Part shown: positions 54,647 to 63,965 of the stretch, piece by piece
Numbering within the stretch: position 1 is the stretch's first letter
How the letters are laid out: every line of letters starts with the position of its first letter
Origin: Lunatibacter salilacus
Lineage (GTDB): Bacteria; Bacteroidota; Bacteroidia; Cytophagales; Cyclobacteriaceae
Reading direction: 5' to 3'
Assembly (NCBI RefSeq): GCF_009797935.1
Contig: NZ_VOLC01000014.1
Location: 1-64,000 of the forward strand
DNA length: 64,000 nucleotides
Made by a program: the position numbers and the translations under genes
The notes under the pieces: generated by a model
What the model saw: the letters and a program-made list of their open reading frames with translations, nothing else
What the model was told of the DNA's origin: nothing
Database searches by the model: none

Positions 54647-55344
54647 TAGCCAAAGAGAGTATAATTTCCAAACTGATCCATAGGAAGGGTCTTACGAATG
54701 ACGAAGGGCGTATCATTCCCTACTTGGTTGACAAGGGGAGAGACAGTGTAGCTAAGCATGGCACTGTCCGGATAAGGCTTCAACATGGCCAGCAACTCCT
54801 CCTCGGAAGTGGAATCGTTCAACCAAGCGGTTTCCATATTTTTATCTATTATCACAGGCATCCTGTCGTGGACATCCGTCAATAATTCATTTGGTGTGGT
54901 AGTCAAAATTAGAAATGTATGTTTTACATCTCCTTCAGTCGTCTCATATTCATCCCAAATCCCCGCCATGGCAAACAGCCCCCCGTCCAAGAGGGTGAAC
55001 CGATACGGGGTTTTTGTCTTTTTGCCCACCCGTTTCCATTCAAAAAACCCATCAGCAGGGACAAGACAACGTTTTCGTTGAAAAGATGCCTTAAATGAAA
55101 CTTTTTCATTGATCGTTTCCGACCGGGCATTTATAAATTTCTGGGAAACAGGTTTGTTTTTGGCAAAATCCGGCGTAATTCCCCAATAAAAGTGGGAAAA
55201 ACCATGTGGACTTTCTGCCGTGATTACAGGTACAAGTTGGGTCGGCGCAATATTATACCTCGGCTGGAAAGGTTCTAACATTTCAGCTTGAAACCGTTCT
55301 TCCAATTCCAGTTTGTTTTTTGCCAGTGAATATCTTCCGCACAT
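54646..55344 (-). CDS. SOS-response-associated peptidase (SRAP/YedK, HMCES family)
   Basis: The 232-residue protein covalently caps abasic sites in single-stranded DNA through an N-terminal cysteine. The open frame reaches back to 55506, but the function requires Cys as residue 2 after Met removal, so the start is the ATG at 55344 giving MCGRYSLAKNK. Other family residues are FINARSETI, the Glu in VPADGFFEWKR and the His in VHDRMPVI. The stop overlaps the next ATG. It lies 31 bp after the YheT-like gene. Confidence 0.92.
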   Translation of the reverse strand: MCGRYSLAKNKLELEERFQAEMLEPFQPRYNIAPTQLVPVITAESPHGFSHFYWGITPDFAKNKPVSQKFINARSETINEKVSFKASFQRKRCLVPADGFFEWKRVGKKTKTPYRFTLLDGGLFAMAGIWDEYETTEGDVKHTFLILTTTPNELLTDVHDRMPVIIDKNMETAWLNDSTSEEELLAMLKPYPDSAMLSYTVSPLVNQVGNDTPFVIRKTLPMDQFGNYTLFG

Positions 55345-55375
55345 AGTAGCTTCAGTAGAATTGAGTTTTGATAAG

Positions 55376-56335
55376 TTAATAATCTGATTGGAGAAATTCA
55401 AGTGCTCTTTTTTCAGACCAATATACATCCTTTCGGTTTCTTGGGGCAAAACCGACATGACCGCCATTTTCCGGGAAATCCATGTAGATGTAGGGGAATT
55501 GAACACCCAGTACTTCCGGATAACAAGAGCTACTCAAGAAAGGATCATTCCGTGCATTTAATATTAAAACGCGAGCCGAAATTTTTGAAAGGAAATTTAT
55601 AGAAGAACATCGGGTATAGTAGTCCTCCGCTCCCTCAAAGCCATGAAGAGGCCCAGTGTAGACGTCGTCAAATTGCCGTAGACTCCGTATGCTGCTCAAT
55701 GTTTTTATTTGGATTTCCTTTGGGAAAACCCGTGATTTTTGAAGAATCTTTTCTTTCAGAGTTTTCAAAAACCGCTTGGTATAGAGTGAATTTTCTCTTC
55801 TGCCTATTTGATTACTTGAACCTGAAAGATCTAATGGAACTGAAATTGCTACAGCTTTTTTAACCTTGTACTTTGTCGGATGATCTTCTCCGAGATATTT
55901 AAGCGTAAGATTTCCCCCCAAACTAAACCCAATCAGGCATATTTCACGGTATCCACTGTGAGCGTGTGCGATGACGGTTTCCAGATCATCGGTGGCTCCG
56001 GAATGGTAGAAGATAGGCCTTCGGTTCATTTCTCCACTACACCCGCGGAAATTCCAAGAAAGCACATCCCATCCGTTTGAGAAAAAATAATTGGCCATGC
56101 CGACCATGTAGGGTCTTCTGCTATCACCCTCCAAACCGTGGCTGATTATAAGAAGCCGTTCTGACGAAGATTTAAGCCAGTCCAAATCTAAAAAATCCCC
56201 ATCCGGGGTAGTAATCCTTTCTCTATCAAAGGATAATGGACACGGCGTTCTCAAAAGGGCCGGAACAATCGTTTGAATGTGCCCATTGAACATGAGAAAT
56301 GGATGAACATAATTTTGATTTTTTATAACTGGCAT
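55376..56335 (-). CDS. Alpha/beta hydrolase, YheT family
   Basis: The 319-residue protein starts like YheT esterases (HPFLMFNGHIQTIVPALL). It carries ISHGLEGDSRRPYMVGMAN, the nucleophile Ser138 in LIGFSLGGNLTLKYLG, Asp in LNARNDPFLSS and His in GGHVGFAPR. No signal peptide is seen. Natural substrates of the family are mostly unknown esters. It starts a minus-strand group with the SRAP and MBL genes. Confidence 0.88.
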   Translation of the reverse strand: MPVIKNQNYVHPFLMFNGHIQTIVPALLRTPCPLSFDRERITTPDGDFLDLDWLKSSSERLLIISHGLEGDSRRPYMVGMANYFFSNGWDVLSWNFRGCSGEMNRRPIFYHSGATDDLETVIAHAHSGYREICLIGFSLGGNLTLKYLGEDHPTKYKVKKAVAISVPLDLSGSSNQIGRRENSLYTKRFLKTLKEKILQKSRVFPKEIQIKTLSSIRSLRQFDDVYTGPLHGFEGAEDYYTRCSSINFLSKISARVLILNARNDPFLSSSCYPEVLGVQFPYIYMDFPENGGHVGFAPRNRKDVYWSEKRALEFLQSDY

Positions 56336-56457
56336 TTCATTAATTTGCAGACCCTAGTTTGTGTGCCGACGTGAAAATACTATTATTAAATTTGAATAAA
56401 CATATTTTAAGAACTATTTTTGGATTGCGGAAATTTAGAATTCGAATAATTTAACAT

Positions 56458-58128
56458 ATGGCCGAGATAATACGAATGCCCAAAATGAGCGATACCATGG
56501 AAGAAGGGGTCATCGCACAATGGTTGAAGAAAGTAGGTGATGATATCAAACCGGGAGATATTCTGGCAGAAGTGGAGACCGATAAAGCTACCATGGAATT
56601 GGAATCCTACGAAGAGGGAATTTTGCTTCACATAGGAGTAGAGGAAAAAGACTCCGTGCCGGTAAATGGTGTCATTGCCATCTTGGGTGAAAAGGGCGAA
56701 AACATAGATGAAATTTTAAAGGATCTTAAAAGCGGCGGTGACGGAGGTTCGAAACCGGAAAACGCTAAAAAAGAGGAAGAACCTAAGAAAGAGGAGGAGT
56801 CAAAGGATAAGCCATCTCCTGATAAAGAAAAATCCGAGGAAAAAATCGATGTCTCCGGAATAGCCGCCACAGTAATCACCATGCCAAAAATGAGTGATAC
56901 CATGCAGGAGGGAACAATTGCTGCCTGGCTTAAAAAAGTGGGAGATGATGTCAAATCAGGTGATATCTTGGCTGAAGTGGAGACCGATAAGGCAACTATG
57001 GAACTGGAATCCTATGAAGATGGCAATTTGCTGTTTATTGGAGTAGAAGAAGGTGACGCTATTGAAGTTGACGGTGTAATTGCGATCATTGGAGAAAAAG
57101 GTGCGGATTTTGAGGCTTTACTAAAAGCGCACAAACAAAAAGGCAGCGGCGAAGAGGAAAAATCAGCAGCTCCCGAAAAAGCGGAAAAATCTACGGAAAA
57201 AGACGCTGAAGACAAAGGTGAGCAGCAAAAAAATACGCCTAAGACAACCTCTACAGCTGAGGGAGACCGTATAAAGGCCTCTCCGTTAGCAAAAAAGATA
57301 GCCCAAGAAAAAGGAATTGATATCGCCCAGGTTTCCGGTTCCGGTGACCACGGCCGAATAGTCAAAAAAGATATTGAAAGCTTCAGTCCAGCGGAGGCAA
57401 AAACCGACGCTTCAGCAGCTACAGCCACCGGAGTTGGCTTAGGACAGGAATCCTTTAGGGAGGAGAAAGTTTCTCAGATGCGGAAAGTGATCGCCAAGCG
57501 CTTGGCGGAAAGTAAATTCTCCGCGCCTCATTTTTATCTTACCATGGAAATCAACATGGACAAGGCGATAGAAGCGAGAAAAAGCATGAACGAAGTAGCC
57601 CCTGTCAAAATATCGTTCAACGACCTGGTCATCAAAGCTTCCGCAGTAGCTTTAAAGCAAAATCCGAAAGCAAACTCTTCCTGGCTTGGAGACAAAATAA
57701 GGTTTAATGATCACGTACACATCGGGATGGCCGTCGCCGTTGATGAAGGCCTGCTGGTACCCGTCATAAGATTTGCAGATGCCAAATCCCTTTCACAAAT
57801 CTCCAACGAAGCCAAATCCCTTGCTGGAAAAGCAAAGAAAAAAGAACTCCAGCCCAAGGATTGGGAAGGCAATACCTTTACCATTTCCAACTTGGGAATG
57901 TTTGGCATCGATGAGTTTACAGCGATTATAAATCCGCCAGATGCCTGCATCCTGGCCGTAGGAGGTATAAAAGAAACGGTAGTCGTGAAGAATGGCGAAA
58001 TGAAAGTGGGAAATATCATGAAAGTGACACTCTCCTGTGACCACCGAGTCGTAGATGGAGCTGTGGGCTCTGCTTTCCTTCTCAGTCTTAAGAATCTATT
58101 GGAAGATCCCGTAAGGTTACTGATCTAA
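56458..58128 (+). CDS. Pyruvate dehydrogenase E2 (dihydrolipoamide acetyltransferase), two lipoyl domains
   Basis: The 556-residue protein carries two lipoyl domains. Lys43 and Lys178 sit in identical EVETDKATMELES loops, within segments of about 80 residues that look like a duplication. A peripheral-subunit-binding domain spans about 272-308 (IKASPLAKKIAQEKGIDI), and the catalytic domain starts near 335. Its active site is SCDHRVVDGAVG with His529 and Asp533. Acidic Lys/Glu-rich and Ala/Pro-type linkers separate the parts. It transfers acetyl groups to CoA in the pyruvate dehydrogenase complex. E1 and E3 genes are not adjacent in this window. Confidence 0.93.
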   Translation: MAEIIRMPKMSDTMEEGVIAQWLKKVGDDIKPGDILAEVETDKATMELESYEEGILLHIGVEEKDSVPVNGVIAILGEKGENIDEILKDLKSGGDGGSKPENAKKEEEPKKEEESKDKPSPDKEKSEEKIDVSGIAATVITMPKMSDTMQEGTIAAWLKKVGDDVKSGDILAEVETDKATMELESYEDGNLLFIGVEEGDAIEVDGVIAIIGEKGADFEALLKAHKQKGSGEEEKSAAPEKAEKSTEKDAEDKGEQQKNTPKTTSTAEGDRIKASPLAKKIAQEKGIDIAQVSGSGDHGRIVKKDIESFSPAEAKTDASAATATGVGLGQESFREEKVSQMRKVIAKRLAESKFSAPHFYLTMEINMDKAIEARKSMNEVAPVKISFNDLVIKASAVALKQNPKANSSWLGDKIRFNDHVHIGMAVAVDEGLLVPVIRFADAKSLSQISNEAKSLAGKAKKKELQPKDWEGNTFTISNLGMFGIDEFTAIINPPDACILAVGGIKETVVVKNGEMKVGNIMKVTLSCDHRVVDGAVGSAFLLSLKNLLEDPVRLLI

Positions 58129-58151
58129 GGTCTCCAATTGTTAATCATGTC

Positions 58152-58178
58152 AAAAAGTCCTATTTTTTAGGACTTTTT
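58152..58178. terminator. Terminator after the E2 gene
   Basis: AAAAAGTCCTA-TTTTT-TAGGACTTTTT forms an 11-bp stem with a T-tail, 24 bp past the stop. Confidence 0.9.
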
Positions 58179-58222
58179 GCTTTAAGTACAGTATTTGAAA
58201 TGAACGAATCAAAGATATTTTC

Positions 58223-58765
58223 ATGGAAAAATTAAAATCCACTACCGTGGTAGCCGTCAAGCACGGTGGCCAGGTAGTTATAGGCGCCGACGGGCAAGCC
58301 ACCCTTGGCAACACAATAGCCAAAAGCAGTGTCAATAAAATTCGAAAACTTCAGGGGGGGAAAATTGTTACCGGTTTCGCCGGATCTACGGCGGATGCAT
58401 TTACGCTGTTGGAAAAATTTGAGGAGAAACTGGATGCCTACGGTAATAACATGAAGCGTGCCGCTGTAGAATTGGCGAAGGAATGGCGGACGGACCGCAT
58501 GCTCAGCAAATTGGAGGCTATGATGGTGGTTGCTGATGCTGAGGACATTCTGATTATATCGGGCACAGGCGATGTAATCGAGCCGGATTTGGCTATAGCA
58601 TCGATCGGCTCCGGAAGTATGTATGCGCAGGCAGCCGCACGGGCGTTGAAAAAATATGCCCCTCATCTTACTGCGGAAGAGATGGTCAGAGAAAGCCTGA
58701 ATATCGCCGCGGATATTTGCATTTATACCAACCATAATATCATTATAGAGAAAGTGGCCATGTAA
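58223..58765 (+). CDS. hslV: HslV proteasome-like peptidase subunit
   Basis: The 180-residue protein is the peptidase ring of the HslUV ATP-dependent protease. The catalytic threonine is Thr7 in LKSTTVVAV after a short propeptide, followed by [46 protein letters not shown] and [16 protein letters not shown], all typical. The length is normal. hslU is not in the window, so the partner ATPase gene lies elsewhere. It has its own terminator. Confidence 0.95.
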   Translation: MEKLKSTTVVAVKHGGQVVIGADGQATLGNTIAKSSVNKIRKLQGGKIVTGFAGSTADAFTLLEKFEEKLDAYGNNMKRAAVELAKEWRTDRMLSKLEAMMVVADAEDILIISGTGDVIEPDLAIASIGSGSMYAQAAARALKKYAPHLTAEEMVRESLNIAADICIYTNHNIIIEKVAM

Positions 58766-58774
58766 CAAAAAAAA

Positions 58775-58795
58775 ACAGGGGAAACTTTCCCCTGT
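58775..58795 (+). terminator. Terminator of hslV
   Basis: ACAGGGGAAAC-TTTCCCCTGT is an inverted repeat of about 9-10 bp with a minimal loop, flanked by an A-run, 9 bp after the stop. It may also serve the minus strand. Confidence 0.8.
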
Positions 58796-58819
58796 CTTTG
58801 GAATATATATAGTCGGTTT

Positions 58820-58921
58820 TTAATTGGTTATCTCAATTTTTCCAGAATTCACCTCTCCTTCCTGAAGATTAGGTATGGAAAAAATCCATGTTTTTGATTT
58901 TTGATTTGCTTCCGTTTTCAT
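58820..58921 (-). CDS. Uncertain 33-residue frame
   Basis: A short frame beginning MKTEANQKSKTWIFSIPNL. The frame stays open to 59068, but the extension looks random. No family, promoter or neighbour supports it. Confidence 0.15.
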   Translation of the reverse strand: MKTEANQKSKTWIFSIPNLQEGEVNSGKIEITN

Positions 58922-59178
58922 AGTTAGCCTTAATTGTAGAGATTTTTTTTTGAGTAGATATATAGCACTGTATACCCAAGAATATGCCAAATCATTTTTT
59001 TTTAGAAAACACGTAATTGGCCTCCATGGAGCAGTTAAATATAGGTGCAGCTTGTAAGGTGTGTTCATTTATGGACATACACTAAATGAAATTCGGACAA
59101 TTTCACCCACTTAATATTCTTCCCAAAAAAACGGCAGGAGTCCTTGATTGCCTGTGTTGATTTATTTACCTTACCAAG

Positions 59179-59499
59179 ATGATTGCGTTTACTCCCTCCC
59201 CTCCTTACTATGCGGTAATTTTCACTAGTGTAAAAACCGATAAAGATTCAGGTTATGCGGAAATGGCCCATTACATGGAAAAGCTGGTAATAAATCAACC
59301 GGGCTATTTGGGACATGAATCTGCCCGGTCGGAATTGGGGATAACGGTCAGCTATTGGGAAAGTCTGGAAGCCATTGAAGGATGGAAAAATCAACTTGCA
59401 CACCGCATTGCCCAGGAAAAGGGAAAAGAACAGTGGTATGCCTCTTACCGGATACGTGTGTGCTTGGTAGAAAGGGAATATGGTTTCCCAAACACCTGA
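59179..59499 (+). CDS. Antibiotic biosynthesis monooxygenase (ABM)-domain protein
   Basis: The 106-residue protein is a single ferredoxin-like ABM domain. It has YYAVIFTSVKTDKDSGYAEM at the N-terminus, then QPGYLGHESARSELGITVSY and WESLEAIEGWKNQLAH, matching the YqjZ-like group. Such small proteins are haem-degrading or quinol-type monooxygenases or have no known activity; the substrate is unknown. It is a single gene 114 bp before the oxidoreductase gene. Confidence 0.85.
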   Translation: MIAFTPSPPYYAVIFTSVKTDKDSGYAEMAHYMEKLVINQPGYLGHESARSELGITVSYWESLEAIEGWKNQLAHRIAQEKGKEQWYASYRIRVCLVEREYGFPNT

Positions 59500-59612
59500 T
59501 GACATCCTAATCCCTGCTAAATACCATAAATCAACTATTTTTGATTTATTACTTATTATTTTAATAGTTTAGAAAATTGATACCGATAAATTATACAACT
59601 TAACAAATACGA

Positions 59613-61082
59613 ATGAAAGCAAACAATTCACCCGAAAAGGACAATGCCCGCAGGTCCTTTTTGAAAACTTCGGCTACCGCAATAGCGGGATTTTATATTG
59701 TCCCAAGACATGTATTGGGAGGGCCTGGCTTCAAAGCCCCGAGTGACAAATTGAACATTGCAGGAATCGGTGTAGGTGGTAAGGGATACAGTGATATCAG
59801 AAGTTTTTTCCAAAGTGGAAATGCGGAGATCGTGGCCTTATGTGATGTGGATGATGAAAGAGCAGCTAGAAGTGTCGCTGATTACCCTAAAGCAAAGTAC
59901 TTTAGGGACTATCGGGAGATGTTGGAAAAAGATCATGCTTCATTTGATGCCGTTTCTGTATCCACCGCTGATCACAATCATGCTGTACAGGCTTTAGCGG
60001 CCATGCAGTTGGGTAAACACGTTTATGTCCAAAAACCTCTTACACACGACATCTACGAAGCCCGTATCCTTACTCAGGCGGCAGAAAAATACAAAGTTGT
60101 CACCCAGATGGGGAATCAGGGATCATCGGGTGACGGTGTCCGTATAATGCGGGAATGGTACGCTGCGGGTCTAATTGGAGAGGCAACCAGTGTATGGTGC
60201 TGGACGGATCGGCCAGTTTGGCCTCAGGGCGTTCCTTGGCCTGCGAGCTCGGCGAAAAAAGCCCCAAAAACCTTGGACTGGAATTTATGGTTGGGGACAG
60301 CTCCGAAAAAGCCATTTACTGAAAATATACACCCCTTCAACTGGAGAGGCTGGTGGGATTACGGAACGGGCGCATTGGGAGACATGGCCTGCCACATTAT
60401 GGAACCCGCATACAGGGTCCTGGATTTGGGCTATCCTACGGAAGCCGAATGTAGTGTTGGATCAGTTTTTACCGGGGAGTTTACTCGCGGATATTTCCCG
60501 GAGAGTTGCCCCCCTTCTTCACACATTACCTTAAAATTCAAAAGACCTAGTGGAAGAAACTTGGATTTTCATTGGATGGACGGTGGCATCAAGCCGTCAA
60601 GACCTGACGAACTCGGAGCAAATGAACAAATGGGTGATGGTGGAAATGGAGTAATCATCGAAGGAACTCGCGGTAAAATGATGTGTGACACATACGGCAT
60701 TAATCCAAGGTTGTTACCTATCAGTCTGAACGAAAGCATTAGTGTGCCGGCTACCCTCCCTCGGGTTCCTGACGCTATTGGAGGGCACTATGCCCAATGG
60801 GTCAATGCTTGCATCGCAGGTCATGGCAGTCAGGAATTTAAGGAATTAAGCTCTCCTTTTTCCATTGCCGGTCCATTGACTGAGACTGTACTGATGGGTA
60901 ACTTGGCGATCCGAAGCTACGATTATCGTACTGAAAAAGCAGATGGAAAAGGATACAACTACCCTGGTAGGGATATTAAATTGCTGTGGGATGGAACGAA
61001 CATGAAGGTTACTAATTTCGACCCGGCCAATGAATTTGTAAAACGGGAATATCCGGCGGGTTTTGAACTGCCTAAAATGTAA
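59613..61082 (+). CDS. Tat-exported Gfo/Idh/MocA family oxidoreductase
   Basis: The 489-residue protein starts with a twin-arginine signal (Arg13-Arg14, RRSFLKTSATAIAGF). It continues with an NAD(P)-binding Rossmann domain (LNIAGIGVGGKGYSD, ALCDVDDERAA) and the EKP-like LGKHVYVQKPLTHDIYEA. Periplasmic members with this signal are frequent in Bacteroidota and Planctomycetes and act on sugars or glycosides; the tightly bound cofactor is carried through Tat. The segment WRGWWDYGTGALGDMACHIM is a common mark of this subgroup. It may work in the same kind of pathway as the exported isomerase at 17035-17922. Confidence 0.92.
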   Translation: MKANNSPEKDNARRSFLKTSATAIAGFYIVPRHVLGGPGFKAPSDKLNIAGIGVGGKGYSDIRSFFQSGNAEIVALCDVDDERAARSVADYPKAKYFRDYREMLEKDHASFDAVSVSTADHNHAVQALAAMQLGKHVYVQKPLTHDIYEARILTQAAEKYKVVTQMGNQGSSGDGVRIMREWYAAGLIGEATSVWCWTDRPVWPQGVPWPASSAKKAPKTLDWNLWLGTAPKKPFTENIHPFNWRGWWDYGTGALGDMACHIMEPAYRVLDLGYPTEAECSVGSVFTGEFTRGYFPESCPPSSHITLKFKRPSGRNLDFHWMDGGIKPSRPDELGANEQMGDGGNGVIIEGTRGKMMCDTYGINPRLLPISLNESISVPATLPRVPDAIGGHYAQWVNACIAGHGSQEFKELSSPFSIAGPLTETVLMGNLAIRSYDYRTEKADGKGYNYPGRDIKLLWDGTNMKVTNFDPANEFVKREYPAGFELPKM

Positions 61083-61086
61083 AACA

Positions 61087-61116
61087 AAAAAAGGAAAGCC
61101 AAGGCTTTCCTTTTTT
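61087..61116 (+). terminator. Terminator of the Gfo/Idh/MocA gene
   Basis: AAAAAGGAAAGCC-AA-GGCTTTCCTTTTT forms a 13-bp stem with a T-run just after the stop. Confidence 0.92.
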
Positions 61117-61272
61117 ATTTTTCAGTCTCTTATGTAAATCAACCTTTGGCAATCTATTACATCACAGTTAGATCCAGAAATATGTCAATTTGTTGAACCT
61201 ATTTTCATAGACTGTAATCCGAAACCAACCGATCTCAGAGTCGATATGTATCTCATTTGGTTCTAGTAATAA

Positions 61273-61872
61273 TTAGCATGCCATTTCTTCTAATTCTTTC
61301 TTTATCAACTCACTAGATCCCCTACCTATTTTCTTATGTCTCCAGACGGCCATAATATAGGTTTCAGCTTGTTGCAACCCACGGTAACCATTGCAAATTT
61401 TAGCCTGTAAAGCTTTGACATCAGAAAAATTTTGAATTAGTCCATATTCATTAAGATCCTCGGCTGTTACCGGGCCTAAAATACTCCCTAAATTAGATAG
61501 CGCACTATATCCATATCCGGTGTCAAGAAGGTCGTATCCCGCAAATTCAAACCCCTCCAATATCAGTTCATTACAAGACTCGCCTGGCTCCTTGATAACC
61601 GCCAACAAATTGCAGTTTTCCCCGTCGCCTATAATACCCTTGACATATTCCAGAGAGGTAAATAAACCTGTGCGTTTACCTTGCTCATGATAGCTAAAGG
61701 CATCGTTATTTCCCATTTTTAATATGTTCAGTTCGGGGTTAAGGAATTGGTCTAAAGACAAAAGTTCTTTCATCTGGCTAAAACCGTTCCATACTTTAAA
61801 TTCTTCCCACGTCAATCCCTCCTTCGGAAAAGCCTGATTGAATGGCTCTCTTCCCGTATATAAAACAGTCAT
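61273..61872 (-). CDS. Unknown protein, immunity-protein-like pattern
   Basis: The 199-residue soluble protein has no signal peptide. The stretch FEFAGYDLLDTGYGYSALSN, followed by LNEYGLIQNFSDVKALQ and a final YIMAVWRH, reminds me of a family of small alpha/beta proteins, some encoded beside polymorphic toxins as immunity proteins. No toxin gene is nearby. I cannot assign a function. It is an isolated gene flanked by the sigma/TPR scar on one side and the Tat oxidoreductase on the other. Confidence 0.65.
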   Translation of the reverse strand: MTVLYTGREPFNQAFPKEGLTWEEFKVWNGFSQMKELLSLDQFLNPELNILKMGNNDAFSYHEQGKRTGLFTSLEYVKGIIGDGENCNLLAVIKEPGESCNELILEGFEFAGYDLLDTGYGYSALSNLGSILGPVTAEDLNEYGLIQNFSDVKALQAKICNGYRGLQQAETYIMAVWRHKKIGRGSSELIKKELEEMAC

Positions 61873-62021
61873 ACTAATAATTTATTGGTTAAAACAGCAT
61901 CAAAAATGAGAACGATAAATTGGATCATCTTCATAATATCTACAACGATTTATTAGCAAATTTATATAAAATAAATTGGGATCTTGTTTTTATTGAGAAA
62001 ACTTTTTAAGAAAAAAAATAC

Positions 62022-62279
62022 TTAAAGTGCTTCAAGCCACCTTTTTGCTTCTTTATTGCGTGCCAACTGCAAATTCACGACTTCGCTCAACAATATTTCA
62101 GCTAAATAAAAATCTTCAGAATCCCCCGTTTTCAATAGAGCCATGGCCTGCAGAAATTTACCCTCATTGGAATGAAGGTCTCTGGAAGCCAGCTTTTCAA
62201 AGTATATCAATGCTTGATCAAATTCATCCTGTGCCAAGTGGGCTAAACCTAGATTTTTTTCAGCCTCACTATTTAGTCT
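62022..62279 (-). pseudogene. C-terminal fragment of a TPR protein
   Basis: The frame is open for 85 codons from just after a TGA at 62280-62282 to a stop at 62022. It reads as TPR helices: EAEKNLGLAHLAQDEFDQAL followed by IYFEKLASRDLHSNEGKFLQ. The only start in the frame is a TTG at 62237 that would cut the first TPR helix in half. A whole protein of this kind would be several hundred residues, so this is the tail of a lost gene. Confidence 0.7.
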
Positions 62280-62341
62280 TCAAATAAAGCTTGGTCGTTG
62301 GTGATAAGTGCCTCTATGTATTTTTGATCGGGGTGAACCAA
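62273..62341 (-). pseudogene. N-terminal fragment of an ECF sigma factor
   Basis: Twenty-two codons read LVHPDQKYIEALITNDQALF plus two residues and a stop. This matches the beginning of a subgroup of Bacteroidota ECF sigma factors (DQKYIEAL..ND). The frame ends after the junction with the TPR fragment, which it overlaps by 7 bases in another phase. Homology is judged by eye from a short stretch. Confidence 0.5.
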
Positions 62342-62648
62342 CGTCCCAATATAATTTCAATATGGCTGAAAAAAAAGAAATAGACTCAAACAAAAATATA
62401 AAATCAATGATTTTTCTTATTCAGCATACCAAATCTCAATCTGTCTACCTATCATCATGATTTTAGGCCTTATCAGACGACGTGATTTTAAGGGTTCTGA
62501 CAGAGAGTTCATCCCTAGAGCAGTAGTAGACTCATAGATAAGGTCAAAACACTTATGAAAATACCTATACGGGAGACAATAGTAGACAAATCCGGCTCGA
62601 TATTGTTACCAATGCCCCCCTATTTTAAATCGGTCTATTTTAACATTC
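62342..62648. other. Spacer without recognisable genes
   Basis: About 300 bp between the sigma/TPR scar and the fucP-like gene. No tRNA, terminator or coding frame could be supported. Confidence 0.4.
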
Positions 62649-63965
62649 TCAGTTAGGTGTTACCATTTTTACAGGGGGGGCCATGGGTTTGTTTTTAGAG
62701 AAATAATTGTTTAATCCAAAATACATCACCACGGCAAAGCACACTACCGGCACATAATAGGATAGCCCTATATTTCCCGTTATATCCGATACTTGACCTT
62801 GTGCAGCAGTGATCACTGCACCACCCAGTATAGCCATAATCAGTCCCGAACCCCCAAGTTTTGTGTCATTCCCCAATCCAACTGCGGACAATCCATAAAT
62901 AGTTGGGAACATAAGCGACATACATACAGATACCATGACCAAAGCGATGACGCCTACCATTCCGTTGGAGTAAATCACCAGCAGACAGCAGATTAAAGCA
63001 GCAAACGAGGAGATAGCCAAAAGGATTGAAGGTTTGAAAAATTTCATTAGGCCGGTAAACAAAAAGCGGCTCAACGCAAACAAAATTAAAGATAACAGAT
63101 AGTAATCGGAAGCTTCACTTTCATTCATGTTGAGTTCTACCATGACATACCGGATAGTAAATGACCAAACTCCAATCTGGGCGCCCACATAGAAAAACTG
63201 AGCCATTACCCCAAGTTTGTAATTCTTATTTTTAAGCAAGCGCTTAAATCCGGCAATGACACCGTCCGTCTCGACCGTCTCCGATGCCACTGGCATGCGG
63301 ACTGCTTTTATGACAAACCAAACGACAACTAAAAATAAAGCAACTCCCACGTAAGTACCCATAACCCCGATTAATTCCTCAGATTGTATTGCCTTGAGCG
63401 CTTCCGGACTCATGCTCGACCGATCCGTAGCTTCGGCAGTGTTCAAATTGGAAAGAATAAACACCTTACTCAGATAAACGCCAACTACCGAACCTATTGG
63501 GTTAAAGGACTGTGCCAAATTAAGGCGTTGAGTGGCAGTTTCTTGGGGTCCGATTACAAGGATATAAGGATTGGCAGCAGTTTCTAATATCGAAAGACCT
63601 CCTGCCAACACGTACAGTGCAAGGAGGAAAAAACCGTACGACATGGTGACACCGGCGGGATAAAACAATAAAGAGCCGACCGCAAAAAGTCCAAGACCTA
63701 ATAAAATCCCGGATTTGTAAGTGTATTTTCGGATAAAAAGTGCGGCAGGCAAGGCAAGGCAAAAATAGGAACCGTAAAATGCCAGTTGTATCCAGGAAGT
63801 CTGGAAATCTGTCATACTCATAATGCGTTTGAACGCCGCCAACAGGGTATCAGTCATGTTGTGCGCAACACCCCATAGGGCAAATAGCGAGGTCAATAAA
63901 AGAAAGGGCCAGAAATCTTTCTTCGAAATAAGGCTGGATTTGGCTGTTGTGCTGGATTGGGACAT
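62649..63965 (-). CDS. FucP-like sugar/proton symporter (MFS)
   Basis: The 438-residue protein has twelve predicted membrane helices and the N-terminus of the fucose/glucose permease subgroup: FALWGVAHNMTDTLLAAFKR, FYGSYFCLALPAALFIRKYT and LETAANPYILVIGPQETATQ with RLNLAQSFNPIG. L-fucose is the classic substrate of FucP, but Bacteroidota have many paralogues for other hexoses. Only about 35 bp lie upstream inside the window, so its promoter and neighbours are not visible. Confidence 0.9.
   Translation of the reverse strand: MSQSSTTAKSSLISKKDFWPFLLLTSLFALWGVAHNMTDTLLAAFKRIMSMTDFQTSWIQLAFYGSYFCLALPAALFIRKYTYKSGILLGLGLFAVGSLLFYPAGVTMSYGFFLLALYVLAGGLSILETAANPYILVIGPQETATQRLNLAQSFNPIGSVVGVYLSKVFILSNLNTAEATDRSSMSPEALKAIQSEELIGVMGTYVGVALFLVVVWFVIKAVRMPVASETVETDGVIAGFKRLLKNKNYKLGVMAQFFYVGAQIGVWSFTIRYVMVELNMNESEASDYYLLSLILFALSRFLFTGLMKFFKPSILLAISSFAALICCLLVIYSNGMVGVIALVMVSVCMSLMFPTIYGLSAVGLGNDTKLGGSGLIMAILGGAVITAAQGQVSDITGNIGLSYYVPVVCFAVVMYFGLNNYFSKNKPMAPPVKMVTPN

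Noticed and set aside
54646-55506. Long version of the SRAP gene (286 residues)
   Set aside because: The function needs Cys at position 2, which only the ATG at 55344 gives; the extra 54 residues overlap the YheT-like gene in another phase.
58232-58768. A 178-codon minus-strand frame over hslV
   Set aside because: It is a shadow of hslV, whose catalytic Thr and family motifs are clear on the plus strand.
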